Shown piece by piece: positions 46,025 through 55,597 of a stretch of 64,000 bases of DNA. The notes beneath the pieces were generated by a model. The model did not search any database and was not told where the DNA came from. It was given only the letters and a program-made list of their open reading frames with translations. The stretch comes from Palsa-513 sp036510225 (GTDB taxonomy: Bacteria; Actinomycetota; Thermoleophilia; Solirubrobacterales; Solirubrobacteraceae). Where the stretch lies: contig DATCEH010000108.1 in NCBI GenBank assembly GCA_036510225.1, positions 1 to 64,000 of the forward strand, read 5' to 3'. The translations under genes and the position numbers were made by a program. The stretch's first letter is position 1; every line of letters begins with the position of its first letter.

Positions 46025-46759
46025 ATGCACTCCGTCGAGTGTGACAATGACCTCGTGACCGTCTCCGGCCATGCCCGCGGGTCGATCCTCGTCGTCGACG
46101 ACGAGCCGACGATCGCCGAGGTCGTCTCCCGGTACCTGGTTCGCGCCGGCTACGAGGTCCGGTCGGTCTCCGACGGGGTCGGCGCCCTCGAGGCGGTCGA
46201 CGCCCGCCGACCGGACCTCGTCGTGCTCGACCTGATGCTGCCCGGCATCGACGGGCTCGAGGTGATGCGCCGGATCCGCGACCGCGACCGCGAGCGGATC
46301 GCGATCATCCTGCTGACCGCGCGCGGCGAGGAGACCGATCGGGTCGTCGGCCTGCGGTTGGGCGCCGACGACTACGTCGTCAAGCCGTTCTCTCCGGTCG
46401 AGCTCGTCGCCCGGGCGGACGCCGTGCTCCGGCGGATCGACACGAGCGCGGACGACCGGCCCACGCTCGAGTTCGACGGCCTGCGGATCGAACCCGGGGC
46501 CCGGCGGGTGACTGTCGACGGCGAGGAGGTCGCCCTGACGCAGCGGGAGTTCGAGCTCCTGCTGTTCCTCGCCCAGCGGCCCGGTCGCGTCTTCACGCGC
46601 AACGAGCTGATGGACCACGTCTGGCAGTACTCGTTCTACACCGACACGTCGACCGTCACCGTCCACGTCCGCCGCCTCCGCGCGAAGATCGAGGCCGACC
46701 CGGCCCAGCCGCGGTTCCTCGAGACGGTCTGGGGAGTCGGCTACAGGTTCCGGCCGTGA
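46025..46759 (+). CDS. OmpR/PhoB-family response regulator
   Basis: A receiver domain (ILVVDDEPTIAEVVSRYL, Asp in VVLDLMLPGIDG, Thr in LLTARG, Lys in YVVKPFSP) and a winged-helix output domain with LTQREFELLLFLAQRPG and VWGVGYRFRP. Length 244 residues from ATG 46025, or 234 from GTG 46055. The stop overlaps the downstream kinase start (GTGA). It follows the hybrid kinase by 65 bases and could also receive phosphate from its Hpt domain, though the cognate kinase is the next gene. Confidence 0.94.
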   Translation: MHSVECDNDLVTVSGHARGSILVVDDEPTIAEVVSRYLVRAGYEVRSVSDGVGALEAVDARRPDLVVLDLMLPGIDGLEVMRRIRDRDRERIAIILLTARGEETDRVVGLRLGADDYVVKPFSPVELVARADAVLRRIDTSADDRPTLEFDGLRIEPGARRVTVDGEEVALTQREFELLLFLAQRPGRVFTRNELMDHVWQYSFYTDTSTVTVHVRRLRAKIEADPAQPRFLETVWGVGYRFRP

Positions 46760-48003
46760 CCGGCCGCCCGGGTCTCGAGGCCCGCGGCGGGCTGGTGCTC
46801 GCCGTCGGCGCGGCAGTCGCCGTCGGGCTTGCCGCGGTCGCGGTCGACGGCATGCACGGGGCCCGGGTGATGCTCGAGATCCTCGTACCCGTCGGGATCC
46901 TCACGGTCGGCGGAGTCGCCGTCGCACTCGGCCGGATCGGCCGTTTCGGCGGGCTCAAGCAGCAGCTGGCCCTCGTCGGGACGATCGCGATCGGCCAGTT
47001 CCTGCTGGCGATCGGGCTGCTCGTCGAGCTGATGTTCGTCTCCCGGCACGACGCCCTCTACACCGGGCTCGTCGCGATCTACGCGGGTCTGCTCGGCGGC
47101 TGGTCGGCCCGCGCGCTCGGCCGGCGGCTGCTCCACGACGTCGGCCAGATCCGCGCTGGACTGGCCGCGGTGGGTGACGGAGCCCGGGAGATCTCGATCG
47201 ACGTCGCCGGCGACGACGAGCTCGCCGGCCTGGCGACGGAGGTCGAGCGGATGGTCGACCGGCTGGCGACCGAAGAGCGGGCCCGAAGCGCGGTCGAGGC
47301 GGCCCACCGCGACCTGATCGCCGCGGTCTCCCATGACCTGAGGACCCCGATCACGTCGCTGCGGCTGCTGGCCGACGCCCTCCGCGACGAGGTCGTCGAC
47401 CCGCGCTCCCGGCTGGAGTACGTCTCGCGGATCGCGACCCACGTGACAGCCCTCAGCGGCCTGATCGACGACCTCTTCGAGCTCTCGCGCCTCCAGGCCG
47501 GCGACGTCCGCTGGGCGATCGAGCAGGTCCCGCTCGACGAGCTCGTCCTCGAGACGGTCGACGCGATGCGGCCCGAGGCCGACGCCCACTCGGTCGCCGT
47601 CCGGGCCGAGCTGCCGGCCGACCTGTTCCCCGTCCGGGGCAACCCCGAGCAGATCCAGCGGGTCCTGTTCAACCTGATCCAGAACGCGATCCGCCACACG
47701 CCGGCCGACGGGAGCGTGACGGTCCGCGCCCAGCCGACCGACGACGAGCTCGAGATCGAGGTCGCCGACACGGGGGCGGGGATCCCGGCGGGGGAGCGCG
47801 AACGCGTCTTCGAGGCCTTCTTCCAGGGGTCGTCCCGGGCCGCCCGGACGAACGGGAGCGCCGGCCTCGGCCTGGCGATCTCCCGGGCGATCGTCGAGGC
47901 CCACGGCGGGCGGATCTGGGTCGCCGACGCGGGCGAGGGGACCCGGGTGCGGTTCTCCCTTCCGCGAGCGGGCGCTCGCGGCGTCCCGGCGTCCGCCGCC
48001 TGA
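46756..48003 (+). CDS. Two-component sensor histidine kinase
   Basis: A 415-residue kinase with four N-terminal membrane helices (about 12-115) and no large external sensor. HAMP-like segment at about 118-170, His in VSHDLRTPITSLRLLADAL near 194, N box FNLIQNAIRHTP, G1 VADTGAGI, and G2 SAGLGLAISRAIVEAHGG. The last ten codons (GARGVPASAA) are encoded by a dispersed repeat that runs across the stop codon, so the C-terminus has been remodelled by the repeat. Confidence 0.94.
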   Translation: MTGRPGLEARGGLVLAVGAAVAVGLAAVAVDGMHGARVMLEILVPVGILTVGGVAVALGRIGRFGGLKQQLALVGTIAIGQFLLAIGLLVELMFVSRHDALYTGLVAIYAGLLGGWSARALGRRLLHDVGQIRAGLAAVGDGAREISIDVAGDDELAGLATEVERMVDRLATEERARSAVEAAHRDLIAAVSHDLRTPITSLRLLADALRDEVVDPRSRLEYVSRIATHVTALSGLIDDLFELSRLQAGDVRWAIEQVPLDELVLETVDAMRPEADAHSVAVRAELPADLFPVRGNPEQIQRVLFNLIQNAIRHTPADGSVTVRAQPTDDELEIEVADTGAGIPAGERERVFEAFFQGSSRAARTNGSAGLGLAISRAIVEAHGGRIWVADAGEGTRVRFSLPRAGARGVPASAA

Positions 48004-48118
48004 GAGCGCTCGCGGCGTCCCGGCGTCCGCCGCCTGAGAGCGCTCGCGGGCGTTCGGCGGTTGCGGCGTCGCACATCGCGCTCTGGGCGCCTCCCGGCGG
48101 GACTCCGCTCGCTTGAGT
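47972..48118 (+). repeat. Dispersed repeat, copy A (with a tandem 34-bp unit)
   Basis: Begins inside the last codons of the histidine-kinase gene and ends at CTCGCTTGAGT. Its first 34-bp unit (GCGCTCGCGGCGTCCCGGCG and on to GCCTGAGA) is repeated exactly at 48006-48039. Each unit can fold as a hairpin (GCGCTC with GAGCGC). The reverse complement aligns over about 115 bases with 57149-57263. Confidence 0.88.
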
Positions 48119-48264
48119 GCTACAGCGCCGGGGCTTTCGGAACGTCTTGGCGCGGTGGTTGCGGAGGGCCGGCTCGCAGCGTGGCCGCGGCGGCGCCCGG
48201 TTGCTGGCGCCGCGCGGGTTTGTCGCCTGCCGGCGACAGGGACCTCTGGTCGTGGGTGAGGGCT

Positions 48265-48316
48265 GGGCTTGCGGCGTCCCGGCGTCCGCGACCTGAGAGC
48301 GTGCGCTCGCGGCGTC
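48265..48316 (+). repeat. Partial extra copies of the 34-bp repeat unit
   Basis: GCGGCGTCCCGGCGTCCGCG followed by ACCTGAGAGCGTGCGCTCGC repeats the core of copy A about 270 bases downstream, with a few substitutions and a truncated second unit. Confidence 0.75.
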
Positions 48317-48394
48317 GGGCTTCCACGACGATGATCCTCGCCGGGGCGGCGCGGAGTCAGATGCACGTTCGCCTAGCCGGCAGCCGGCCGGCCC

Positions 48395-48425
48395 CTCCAC
48401 TCCACTCCACTCCACTCCACTCCAC
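48395..48425. repeat. Pentanucleotide microsatellite (TCCAC)n
   Basis: Six consecutive TCCAC units in non-coding sequence. Simple slippage repeat. Confidence 0.9.
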
Positions 48426-48479
48426 GGCCGTAGCCGACGAGGTGCGCGCCGCTGATCAGCCGGGGAACGCCACCGACCC

Positions 48480-48930
48480 GTGGTCTTCTCGCGGACGACA
48501 AATTCCCTGCCGTCGTCGAAGTCGTTCACGTAGACCATCCCGTTTGACCGGGTCAAACTGTGGGCGTGTCCGCCGCGAAACCATTCGGGAAGCTCACCTG
48601 GGTGGTCACCGTGTCGGTCCGAAGGCCAATGACTGCCAGAGAGCCCTGGAAGTAATTCGATGCGACCAACTCCCCCGTCAGTGGGCGAGGCTCATCGAGA
48701 AGGACAGATTGCCTACATTCTGGATCGTGTTGACCACTTTGTTCGCCCGCTCATTGATCACCAGCACCGAGCCCGCGAGGACGGCGGGGTTGGTGGGCGA
48801 CACCAGGGGCGTGACGTAGACGGTCCCGGTAAGCGACCGCGACCGCCTCGGCCGCGGTCGGGACGTCGATCGAGTCGGTCACCGAGTCGGTCCGCTGGCT
48901 GATCACCGAGACGGTCGTGTCGTGGTTGGG
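48480..48930 (-). pseudogene. Decayed YVTN/YncE-type beta-propeller protein
   Basis: Successive short frames on the minus strand keep propeller-blade patterns. They are DTTVSVISQRTDSVTDSIDV, GTVYVTPLVSPTNPAVLAGS with VLVINERANKVVNTI, VASNYFQGSLAVIGLRTDTV, and NGMVYVNDFDDGREFVVREK. Each blade lies in a different frame and stops intervene. An intact protein would be an extracellular or periplasmic YVTN-repeat propeller. It is clearly non-functional. Confidence 0.6.
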
Positions 48931-48934
48931 GCAA

Positions 48935-49026
48935 TCCCCTCGGACCGTTCCTGCTGGGGGTCGTCGCGGTCGGGCTGATCGGGTTCGCTCTACTCGATCG
49001 CCGACGCCCCCTACCGGAAGATCTGA
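48935..49026 (+). pseudogene. 3' tail of a DUF1206-type membrane protein
   Basis: PFLLGVVAVGLIGFAL followed, after a one-base frame change, by ALYSIADAPYRKI and a stop reads like the last helix and tail of DUF1206 proteins. Only about 90 bases remain, directly against the beta-propeller remnant on the other strand. Confidence 0.4.
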
Positions 49027-49161
49027 GCCGGGGTCAGCGAGGGAGTCAGCCGTTGCGGTCGTTTGAGGTCGCGTGGTTCCCGTAGCGGCCGGATCACGTC
49101 CGAGAATCCGACTCGCCGGCCGTCGTGATCGCCGAGCCCGGCTGGGCGACCGGCGCCCGAC

Positions 49162-50730
49162 CATGTCCCAGAAAGATCGTATGTAGGAGCGGCGCCGTCC
49201 GGTTAGCAGCGGAGGATCGGGGCCTCTGTCAATCGAGGCTGGAGGATGCCCCATGACGATCTTCGTTGGCTTGGACCTGCATCGCGCCCAGATCACCTAC
49301 GACGCCCTGGATGCCGATACCGGGGAGGTCCGCGCCGGCCGGATCCGGCCGGCGAACCGCGGCACTGTTGCAGCGTTCCTCGCGCGGACCAGGGGAGCTG
49401 ACCAGGAGGTTGTCGTCGCGGTCGAGGCGATGACCGGATGGCGGTTCTTCGCCGAGGAATGCGCTCGCGCCGGCGTTGAGGTTCATCTCGCCGAGCCGGC
49501 GGAGACGCGCGAGCGCCAGGATCGCAAGCGTCGCGCGAAGACCGACAAGCTCGACGCCCGGCTGCTGCGCGAGCTGCTGATGCAGAAGCGGCTGCCGGAG
49601 TCGTGGATCGCGCCGCCGCACATCCTTGACCTGCGCGCGAAGGTTCGCCGGCGTAAGACCCTCGTCGACCAGCGCACCCAGTGGCTGCAGCGCATCCACG
49701 CCGTGCTCTTTCACCACGGGGTGGCCGTCCATGCCGGCCAGCTCGGGCGCCTCTGCGCCGAACAGGCGCGCGAGCAACTCGCCGGACTTGACCTTCCCGG
49801 GTCAGCAGTGCAGCAGAACACCGTGGCGCTCGGGATCATCGAGCACCTCAACGGGGAGGTCGCCGGTCTCGATCGCGAGCTCGAGCGGTTCGCGCGGCGC
49901 CAGCCTGGTTGTCGCGCGCTGATGGCGCACTACGGGATCGGTCCCTGCGTGTCGACGGCGATCCTTGCCGAGCTCGGTGACACCCGGCGCATGTCTTCGT
50001 CGCGCCAGGCCGTGCGCTGCGCCGGCCTCGACGTCACCGTCCACCAGTCCGACGCCCGTAGCCGCGGCGGGCATCTCTCGCGCCAAGGCTCACCCGTCCT
50101 GCGCTGGGCGGCGTTCGAAGCGCGCAGAGCGCCGCCCGCCCGAGCTCGCCCGACCACGAGCACTACCTGGAGCTCAAAGACCGCCTCGGAGCGAACCGTG
50201 CGGCGCTGACGATCGCGAGGAAGTTGCTTCGCCGCGCCCACCACACCCTGCGCGAGCTCGGCGACGACGCGATCGCCCCACCCCGTTTACCAGCTCACCC
50301 ATGCGCGCTGCTCGACAGTCATCGACCGCGGCCAGCTCCCCCAGAATTGCCGTCGCCACCGCAACCACCGGGTGCGCGACCCTGAAAGATTGAGCGGCCG
50401 CACCGCTCAACGCGGGATCACCCCCATCCACGATCTAGTCGCCGAGCCCAGACATGACTCGAGCACCAAGATAAGGCTGAGCATCCACGCGCACCGCCCC
50501 CACGCACGACGACAACGAAGAGGAGGCTACCGACCAGCGCACGGACCGACCGATTCCAAGGGCACAGGCCGCGAATCCCCCAACCGATCGGTCCAGCCCG
50601 ACCCGCGACGACCGCAGAACGCCGCACAACGCGTCGTTTGGCCGCCCGGCCGGCCGCAAGCGGGGCGAAATGGCCAATCGGGCCCCCCTTGACGGCCGCA
50701 CACCTACAGATAAGGCAATTCTGGGACATG
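49162..50730. repeat. 12-bp inverted repeat enclosing the IS110 remnant
   Basis: CATGTCCCAGAA at 49162-49173 has an exact inverted partner TTCTGGGACATG at 50719-50730. On both sides TGTAGG follows 8-10 bases further inward. IS110 elements normally lack terminal inverted repeats, so these may be the ends of another transposon. Confidence 0.5.
49253..50385 (+). pseudogene. IS110-family transposase with a frameshift
   Basis: The N-terminal DEDD half starts MTIFVGLDLHRAQITYD, followed by VVVAVEAMTGW and KTDKLDARLLRELL. The C-terminal transposase_20 half has YGIGPCVSTAILAELGD and the serine region DARSRGGHLSRQGSP. A one-base loss near 50121-50123 throws the frame out after WAAFEA. The true tail (HEHYLELKDRLGANRAALTI, LLRRAHHTLRELGDDAIAP) continues in the next frame to a stop at 50385. 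It is therefore probably inactive unless rescued by recoding. Confidence 0.85.
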
Positions 50731-51423
50731 TTCTGCCGTCCGATCTGACGGTCACGGTGTAGCGGTGACCGAGCTCGCCCTGCGCGGATCGGTTGGGCCG
50801 GGCTCGGCGTCCGAGTCCCCCGCCTCCCCCGCCCTCCTCGACGTCGACGCCACCGTGGCGGCCGCCCGTCGCGGCCGGGGTTGTCCGCGAGCTCGTCGAC
50901 CGCGCCTCGCTCGCCGCGAGATCGCCTGCCAACAGGCTGGCCGCCCCCTGACGCGCCGAGGCCTGCGCCGTCCGCGTCGGCGACGTCGACGAGCGCCGCC
51001 GCTCAGACGCCGCCCGGCTACGCCGCCGGGCTCTCCCTCACTCGACCACCTGGTGGATCACCGCCCGCTACGGCAAACGCGGCCGCCGCCGCCACATCCC
51101 GAGCTTGGCCTTGAGCGTTCCTCCGACCCCGTACATACGGTTGTACTACGTTGTACCCCGGTGGACCCAAGGGGAGCCTAGACGGGGAGTTACCCGGCGG
51201 AGTACGGTTGGCACCGTATTCCGGGTGCTTCGGGCGTCGCTTGAGTAGGCGAGTTCCTCTGCGCGTCTAGACTACCGAGCCTCCTGGCAGCTACTCGGAC
51301 GGGACTCACACCCGTTGGCGACGACGAGCTTATGTTGGATCAGCTACTCAAGCAGCACCTCCAACTCTGGGCACACGCACGATCCGGGCTAACCGGGAGG
51401 CCGCAGGGCCGTTGTCGGACCTG
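50386..51423. other. Non-coding accessory DNA after the IS110 remnant
   Basis: About 1 kb without a convincing gene. It contains the right 12-bp inverted repeat (50719-50730). Fragments such as VRELVDRASLAARSPANRL and TTWWITARYGKRG read in different frames between 50850 and 51110, suggesting a lost protein I cannot identify. A direct repeat of GTTGTAC lies at 51140-51156. Confidence 0.4.
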
Positions 51424-51894
51424 TCAGCGACTCAGGTGCGAATCCACAGCGGCGCAGATCGCCTGCGCCACTCGCGGCGTTCCAACCGCGCACTGAATGA
51501 TCTCTGCCATGCGGGCCGGGTCGTCCTGTGCGTAGTCGAGTCGGGATGCTTCCGAGTAAATCCTCACGATCAGGCCTCGCTTCGCCGAGTCGCCAATCCA
51601 AGTCTCGACGACGTCGGTGTGACGGAGCTGCTTTTGGATAATCCCCTTCTTGTTCATCTGGAGAGTTCGTCGGTTAGTGACGACCAGCAAGTACAGGTCG
51701 TCCATCAGGGCGGTTCCGTGCCGCGCGAGACACACGACTTCCTCACCATGCTCGAGGAGATCCTTGATGACGGCTTGGTTTCGAGTCGTGAGGGCGGTCG
51801 CGGTCGCACGGTCGCTGTCCGAGGTGCCTATAACAACAGCAGCAAAGGCAGAGTCCAGTGGCTCAGCTGCCGTATCACGACTAAACAGTCCCAC
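51424..51894 (-). CDS. PH-like (bacterial pleckstrin-homology-type) small protein
   Basis: A 156-residue protein: helical N-terminus, then HGEEVVCLARHGTALMDDLY followed by LLVVTNRRTLQMNKKGIIQK, the beta-strand pattern (activity statement plus 'new threshold' turn) of bacterial PH domains. TDVVETWIGDSAKRGLIVRI follows, then a C-terminal helix. An AGGAGG ribosome-binding site precedes GTG 51894. Its GC content is lower than its neighbours, and it is one of the few intact genes in this eroded region, suggesting recent arrival. Function unknown. Confidence 0.7.
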   Translation of the reverse strand: MGLFSRDTAAEPLDSAFAAVVIGTSDSDRATATALTTRNQAVIKDLLEHGEEVVCLARHGTALMDDLYLLVVTNRRTLQMNKKGIIQKQLRHTDVVETWIGDSAKRGLIVRIYSEASRLDYAQDDPARMAEIIQCAVGTPRVAQAICAAVDSHLSR

Positions 51895-52179
51895 CAGCCA
51901 GAACCTCCTGTACCAAGACGGCAGTTGTCAGCTAGGCGTGCCGGCGACCATCGACAACGCGGCGCGTTGGCGACCGGCGAGCGTCGCGTGATGCTAACCG
52001 ATGGACCCCGGCCTCGCTCCGTGACGGGTTGGCCCGAGTCGATTAGGTCGGAACCCGTCCCAAGCCAGGCGGGCAGGTGACGTGACGGATCTGCGCGGTG
52101 CTGCACCCGTCGCTCCCCGGACCTGGGACGAGCGGCGCGCACGATAAGCCGTCCACGTCAACTGGGAAGCTGCAGCGAA

Positions 52180-52588
52180 GTGCGGCGGTTCTGGATCATC
52201 CTGCGCGAGGCCGTCTCCCGCGCTGAGCCGGTCATGCCGCTCATCGTCGCGTCGTTGGTTGCGAGCGCACTCTCGATCGACGCTCCGTATCGCGCCGCGG
52301 GACTTCTATGCGCCCGCGGCTGACGTAGGCATCGTGCTGCTTGTCGCACATGCTATTGAAGCTCGCTTGCTCCGAGTCCGAGGTCGCGCGAGGCTGAGGA
52401 TCGTTGACCTTCAGCCGGGCCGAGTCCCACCTAGCAAGGAGTCGGCGACGCGTCTCTGGCGAGTCTTGTTGGCGGTGTTTCTTCTGCCATCCGCGGCTAT
52501 TCTGATTGCCACGGAGGTAGCCATCTTGCACGTACTCGCCCGTGGGTCGTTCGCCACTCAGAACGCGCGTGGGATCTTTCCGGCCTGA
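52180..52588 (+). pseudogene. Frameshifted small membrane protein
   Basis: A first frame from GTG 52180 gives RFWIILREAVSRAEPVMPLI and VASLVASALSI. A second frame continues with FYAPAADVGIVLLVAHAIEA and ends LLAVFLLPSAAILIATEVAI, stop at 52588. The two look like halves of one three-helix protein broken near 52300. Family not recognised. Confidence 0.35.
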
Positions 52589-52896
52589 CGTTCGGCATCG
52601 TCGCCGTCGCGGTCGCCGGACTCGCGGCCACTGGCGGCACGGAGTGAACCGCACCGAGACCCGCACCCTCGACGGGTACATCCAGGCCGGCCCCGGAGCC
52701 AAACCTCGCCCGTGCTCTGCTCTGCTGCAGCTCTCTCGGCGTACCGCGCACGGCGACCGGCTCATCGCCGGGCCGTCTCATCGCGAGTGTCCCAACGCTC
52801 GATGGGTTGGGATCCCGGGCCGCCTTTGCCGGCGAGGGACGTAAGTCCGGCCGCAGCACCGCCTCGGGCGTTGCTGCGCCGGCGGTGCGATCGGGT

Positions 52897-54717
52897 TCAG
52901 CTGAGGGCCAGTTCGTCGTCGGGAGCCGGCGCTCCGTCAACGTCCTCGCGGGAGCCGACGCCTGCCGTCCCTAGGCTGGTGCGCAGTCGGCTCACGATGC
53001 GTTTCCGTCGAGCTTCGAAGAACCCGAGGAACCCATCGAGGTCAGCGGGTAACCCAGCAAGATCATGGCCCGCGAGGTACGCCTGTCGCGACAGTTCGTC
53101 GGGCAGGTGCTCTGCCATCCACTCGAGCGGCATGGTGGCTTGTTTTGAGGTGTTGACGGCTCCCTCGAGCAGTTGGAGGTTGGGTAGGTGATCGCGTAGC
53201 CCAGCGGCCGCCGCGGCATCGGCCTCGCCGACACCAGCCGTGAGCAACGAGGCCTTCGTCAGCCGCTTCCGGGGGAAGATGTGGTCGACGTGGAAGATTC
53301 TGCTGCCATCCCACCCCGGGTAAAGGGCAGCGAGCACCGAGAACGCGTTCTTCCCGTACTCGGTCCAGCTGAGCGCCTCGATTTCCGCGTCCGTAGAGCG
53401 GAGACTCTTACCTTGCCTCGCCATCGCCGCCTCAAGCTCCTCCACGGGGAATGCGTCGCCCCGGCATTCGCGCATCGCCCGTCGTAGGGCAAGCAGCAGC
53501 GTGTCCAGACCCGAACCCCAGATTCCGCGCTTGAGGAGGCTATGAGGCTACGCAAGACCCAGCCGCGAACGCGGAGTCGATCCTCGCGCGACTGGGCACT
53601 GGTGAGCCACGTGTGGTTGTGCGCCTTCTGCCGAAACCAGTCCGCGAGGGGCACGATGACGCTGTGCGCGGTGAGGGTCTGCTGAGCGAGACCAAAGCTC
53701 GCAAGGGCGGCCGCCGCGAGCTTCAGGCTCGCTTCGATCGAGTCCCAGCACGCCTCGACCTCTGACATCGTCGCGAGATTGATGTTCGACGCCTGGAATC
53801 TGACGTCGGCCGCATCGGTGAGGACAAGCGCGGCCTTGAGTACCTGATTGTTGTTAAAGCTGAAGCCGCCCCCAGTGTGGTTGAGCTCATCACCCAGCGT
53901 GTGGATCGACTCGCGCGCGTCGCGCTCCTTCCAGCGCCGTCGCGATGCTCAGCAGCAGGTCGGACGAGGACAGGGCCATCCCGCCGGAGTTCACGCGGAT
54001 GAAGATGTCCAGCACGCGGTCTAGGCTCTGAACCTCTTCCACGTGCGTCGCGACGACAAGGTCGCTGCTGATGACCTGTCGAAGTCGATCCAGCGTCCGT
54101 GTCGCGCGCGTCAGCGCGTCGCCGCTGAGTCCCGCTCTCTGTAGGTCGGGCAGGACGTCGACGATCGACTCCATGTGCAGGACCTTCGGCACGGGGAACC
54201 AGTGCGTCGCCTCGTCGTTTCGCGCGTTCGCCTCTCCTTGCCGGAGCAACTCAAAGCGATAGGTGACCTGGTCTGCATCAGCGTCGAACCGAGGGGCGCA
54301 CACCTCGATGTGAAGGGTCCGAGACGGGAAGTTCTCGGCCTTGTGGCCCCATTTCCGCGGCAGCCGGTACGCGTAGGTGCCGCGAAGGCCAACGTTCAAC
54401 GCAGTGAGCCGCTGCTGACCGTCGAGCACTGCGTGCAGCGCTTTTGGCTCAAGGAGATTCAGTGGCTCATTGTGGCGATGGTCGAACTCGCTGTACTTGC
54501 GGAGGAACCGGTAGAGGTCGAGCTCCTGCGCGGTCTCGGGCTCGAGCCGCCAGAGGAGGAATCCGCCGATCGGATACCCACGCATGACGCTGTCGAACAG
54601 CTTGGCGACCCGCTCGGGCCCCCATACGAATTCGCGCTGGATGGCCGGGAGGACGTAGTCGTCCGAGTCGATTCTCGCCAACGCTTGCCTGATCGTGACG
54701 GGAGTCTCGTAGGGCAC
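52897..54717 (-). pseudogene. GmrSD-type (DUF262/DUF1524) restriction endonuclease gene, broken by two frameshifts
   Basis: The whole protein is recoverable in three frames. Frame 1 (54717 to about 53931) is the DUF262 ParB-like NTPase half, with AIQREFVWGPERVAKLFDSV, YPIGGFLLW and VLDGQQRLTAL. Frame 2 (to about 53538) continues WKERDARESIHTLGDELNHT and QASNINLATMSEVEACWDSI. Frame 3 (to 52897) is the DUF1524 nuclease half with HVDHIFPRKRL. Junctions need two bases restored near 53931 and one near 53538. Family members cut modified (for example glucosylated 5-hydroxymethylcytosine) DNA as anti-phage defence. Confidence 0.85.
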
Positions 54718-55252
54718 GGATGCAGCGTCGCAGATTCAATCCACGGGACGTTGGCCGCCGGACGGGATTGACCGGCGGCCCGCGCCCGCGCTGCCTGGCC
54801 CCTCTGGCGACCACGGCACCGACCCACAGACCTGCGCCCGCGAACGCCCACTGGACGCGGCTGAGGTGCCGGGACTGGATTCGCTCGAGACGACATTGAG
54901 ATCCTGAGCCCGAGTGGCCGGTTCACTTCCGCGGCCGCCGGAACTTCGGCGACCACGAGCCGGAGTTGAGCCCGGGAGCTCGGGGCGTGGCCAGGCCCGG
55001 TCGCGGGCTGTGCCGAGGTGCACAGGCCCGGCCGGCGGCACCGGCCCGAGACACGTCGGTAGCGATGATTGCGGTTATCGCGAGGGATGCTGGGCACCGC
55101 TCGCGCTACGTCCCCCGGGCTCGACGCGGCCCCGGTCGTGCGGGTGACCGGGGCGTTCGGGATGGACACGGTCGGGCCTCGAGCGAGGACCCTCGCGCGC
55201 CCTGCGAGTGCGAATTCTTGACGGAATCACGACGGAGCATTAGGCTTGAGCG
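54718..55252. other. Intergenic region, no gene seen
   Basis: Between the broken restriction gene and the toxin-antitoxin pair. No frame with natural composition and no recognisable element; the promoter of the antitoxin gene should be in the last 100 bases. Confidence 0.4.
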
Positions 55253-55591
55253 ATGCCCAGCGTGTTCGCCGACGAAGCTGTACGAATCCACGACCGCGCG
55301 CATCTCCCCCACGATGTGATCGCCGAGGCCGTCGGAGCGGCGCCTAGCACCGTCCGCGACTGGCTCAACGGTCGCAGCTCACCGACCGGCGTCCGCGCCC
55401 GTCGCCTGGCTGATCTCGGCGCGATCACCGACCGGCTCGAGCGAGTGATCGACCCCGAGTACATCCTCGTATGGCTGGTCAGGCCGATCGAGGCACTCGA
55501 CGATCAACGCCCGATCGAGCTGATCGCCCGCGGCGACGCGCGCGCTGTCGCGCAAGTCGTCTCTGGGCTCGAGTCACCCGGCGCTTCCTGA
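55253..55591 (+). CDS. Xre/MbcA-like antitoxin of a RES-type toxin-antitoxin pair
   Basis: A 112-residue protein: an N-terminal helix-turn-helix (LPHDVIAEAVGAAPSTVRDW near 17-37) and a C-terminal helical region (VIDPEYILVWLVRPIEALDD, PIELIARGDARAVAQVVSGL) of the ParS/MbcA toxin-binding type. It neutralises the RES toxin encoded six bases downstream and probably represses the operon through its HTH. Intact, in contrast to most neighbours. Confidence 0.85.
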   Translation: MPSVFADEAVRIHDRAHLPHDVIAEAVGAAPSTVRDWLNGRSSPTGVRARRLADLGAITDRLERVIDPEYILVWLVRPIEALDDQRPIELIARGDARAVAQVVSGLESPGAS

Positions 55592-55597
55592 GCGCGC

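Noticed and set aside
47669..48556. 295-codon minus-strand frame across the repeat and propeller remnant
   Set aside because: It mixes a blade of the beta-propeller pseudogene with repeat and antisense kinase sequence; not one gene.
50418..50729. 103-codon minus-strand frame ending in the right 12-bp repeat
   Set aside because: No domain and odd composition. It probably reflects the transposon end rather than a protein.
51140..51156. Direct GTTGTAC repeat as an attachment site or promoter
   Set aside because: Two 7-mers only, with no matching site elsewhere in the window and no integrase.
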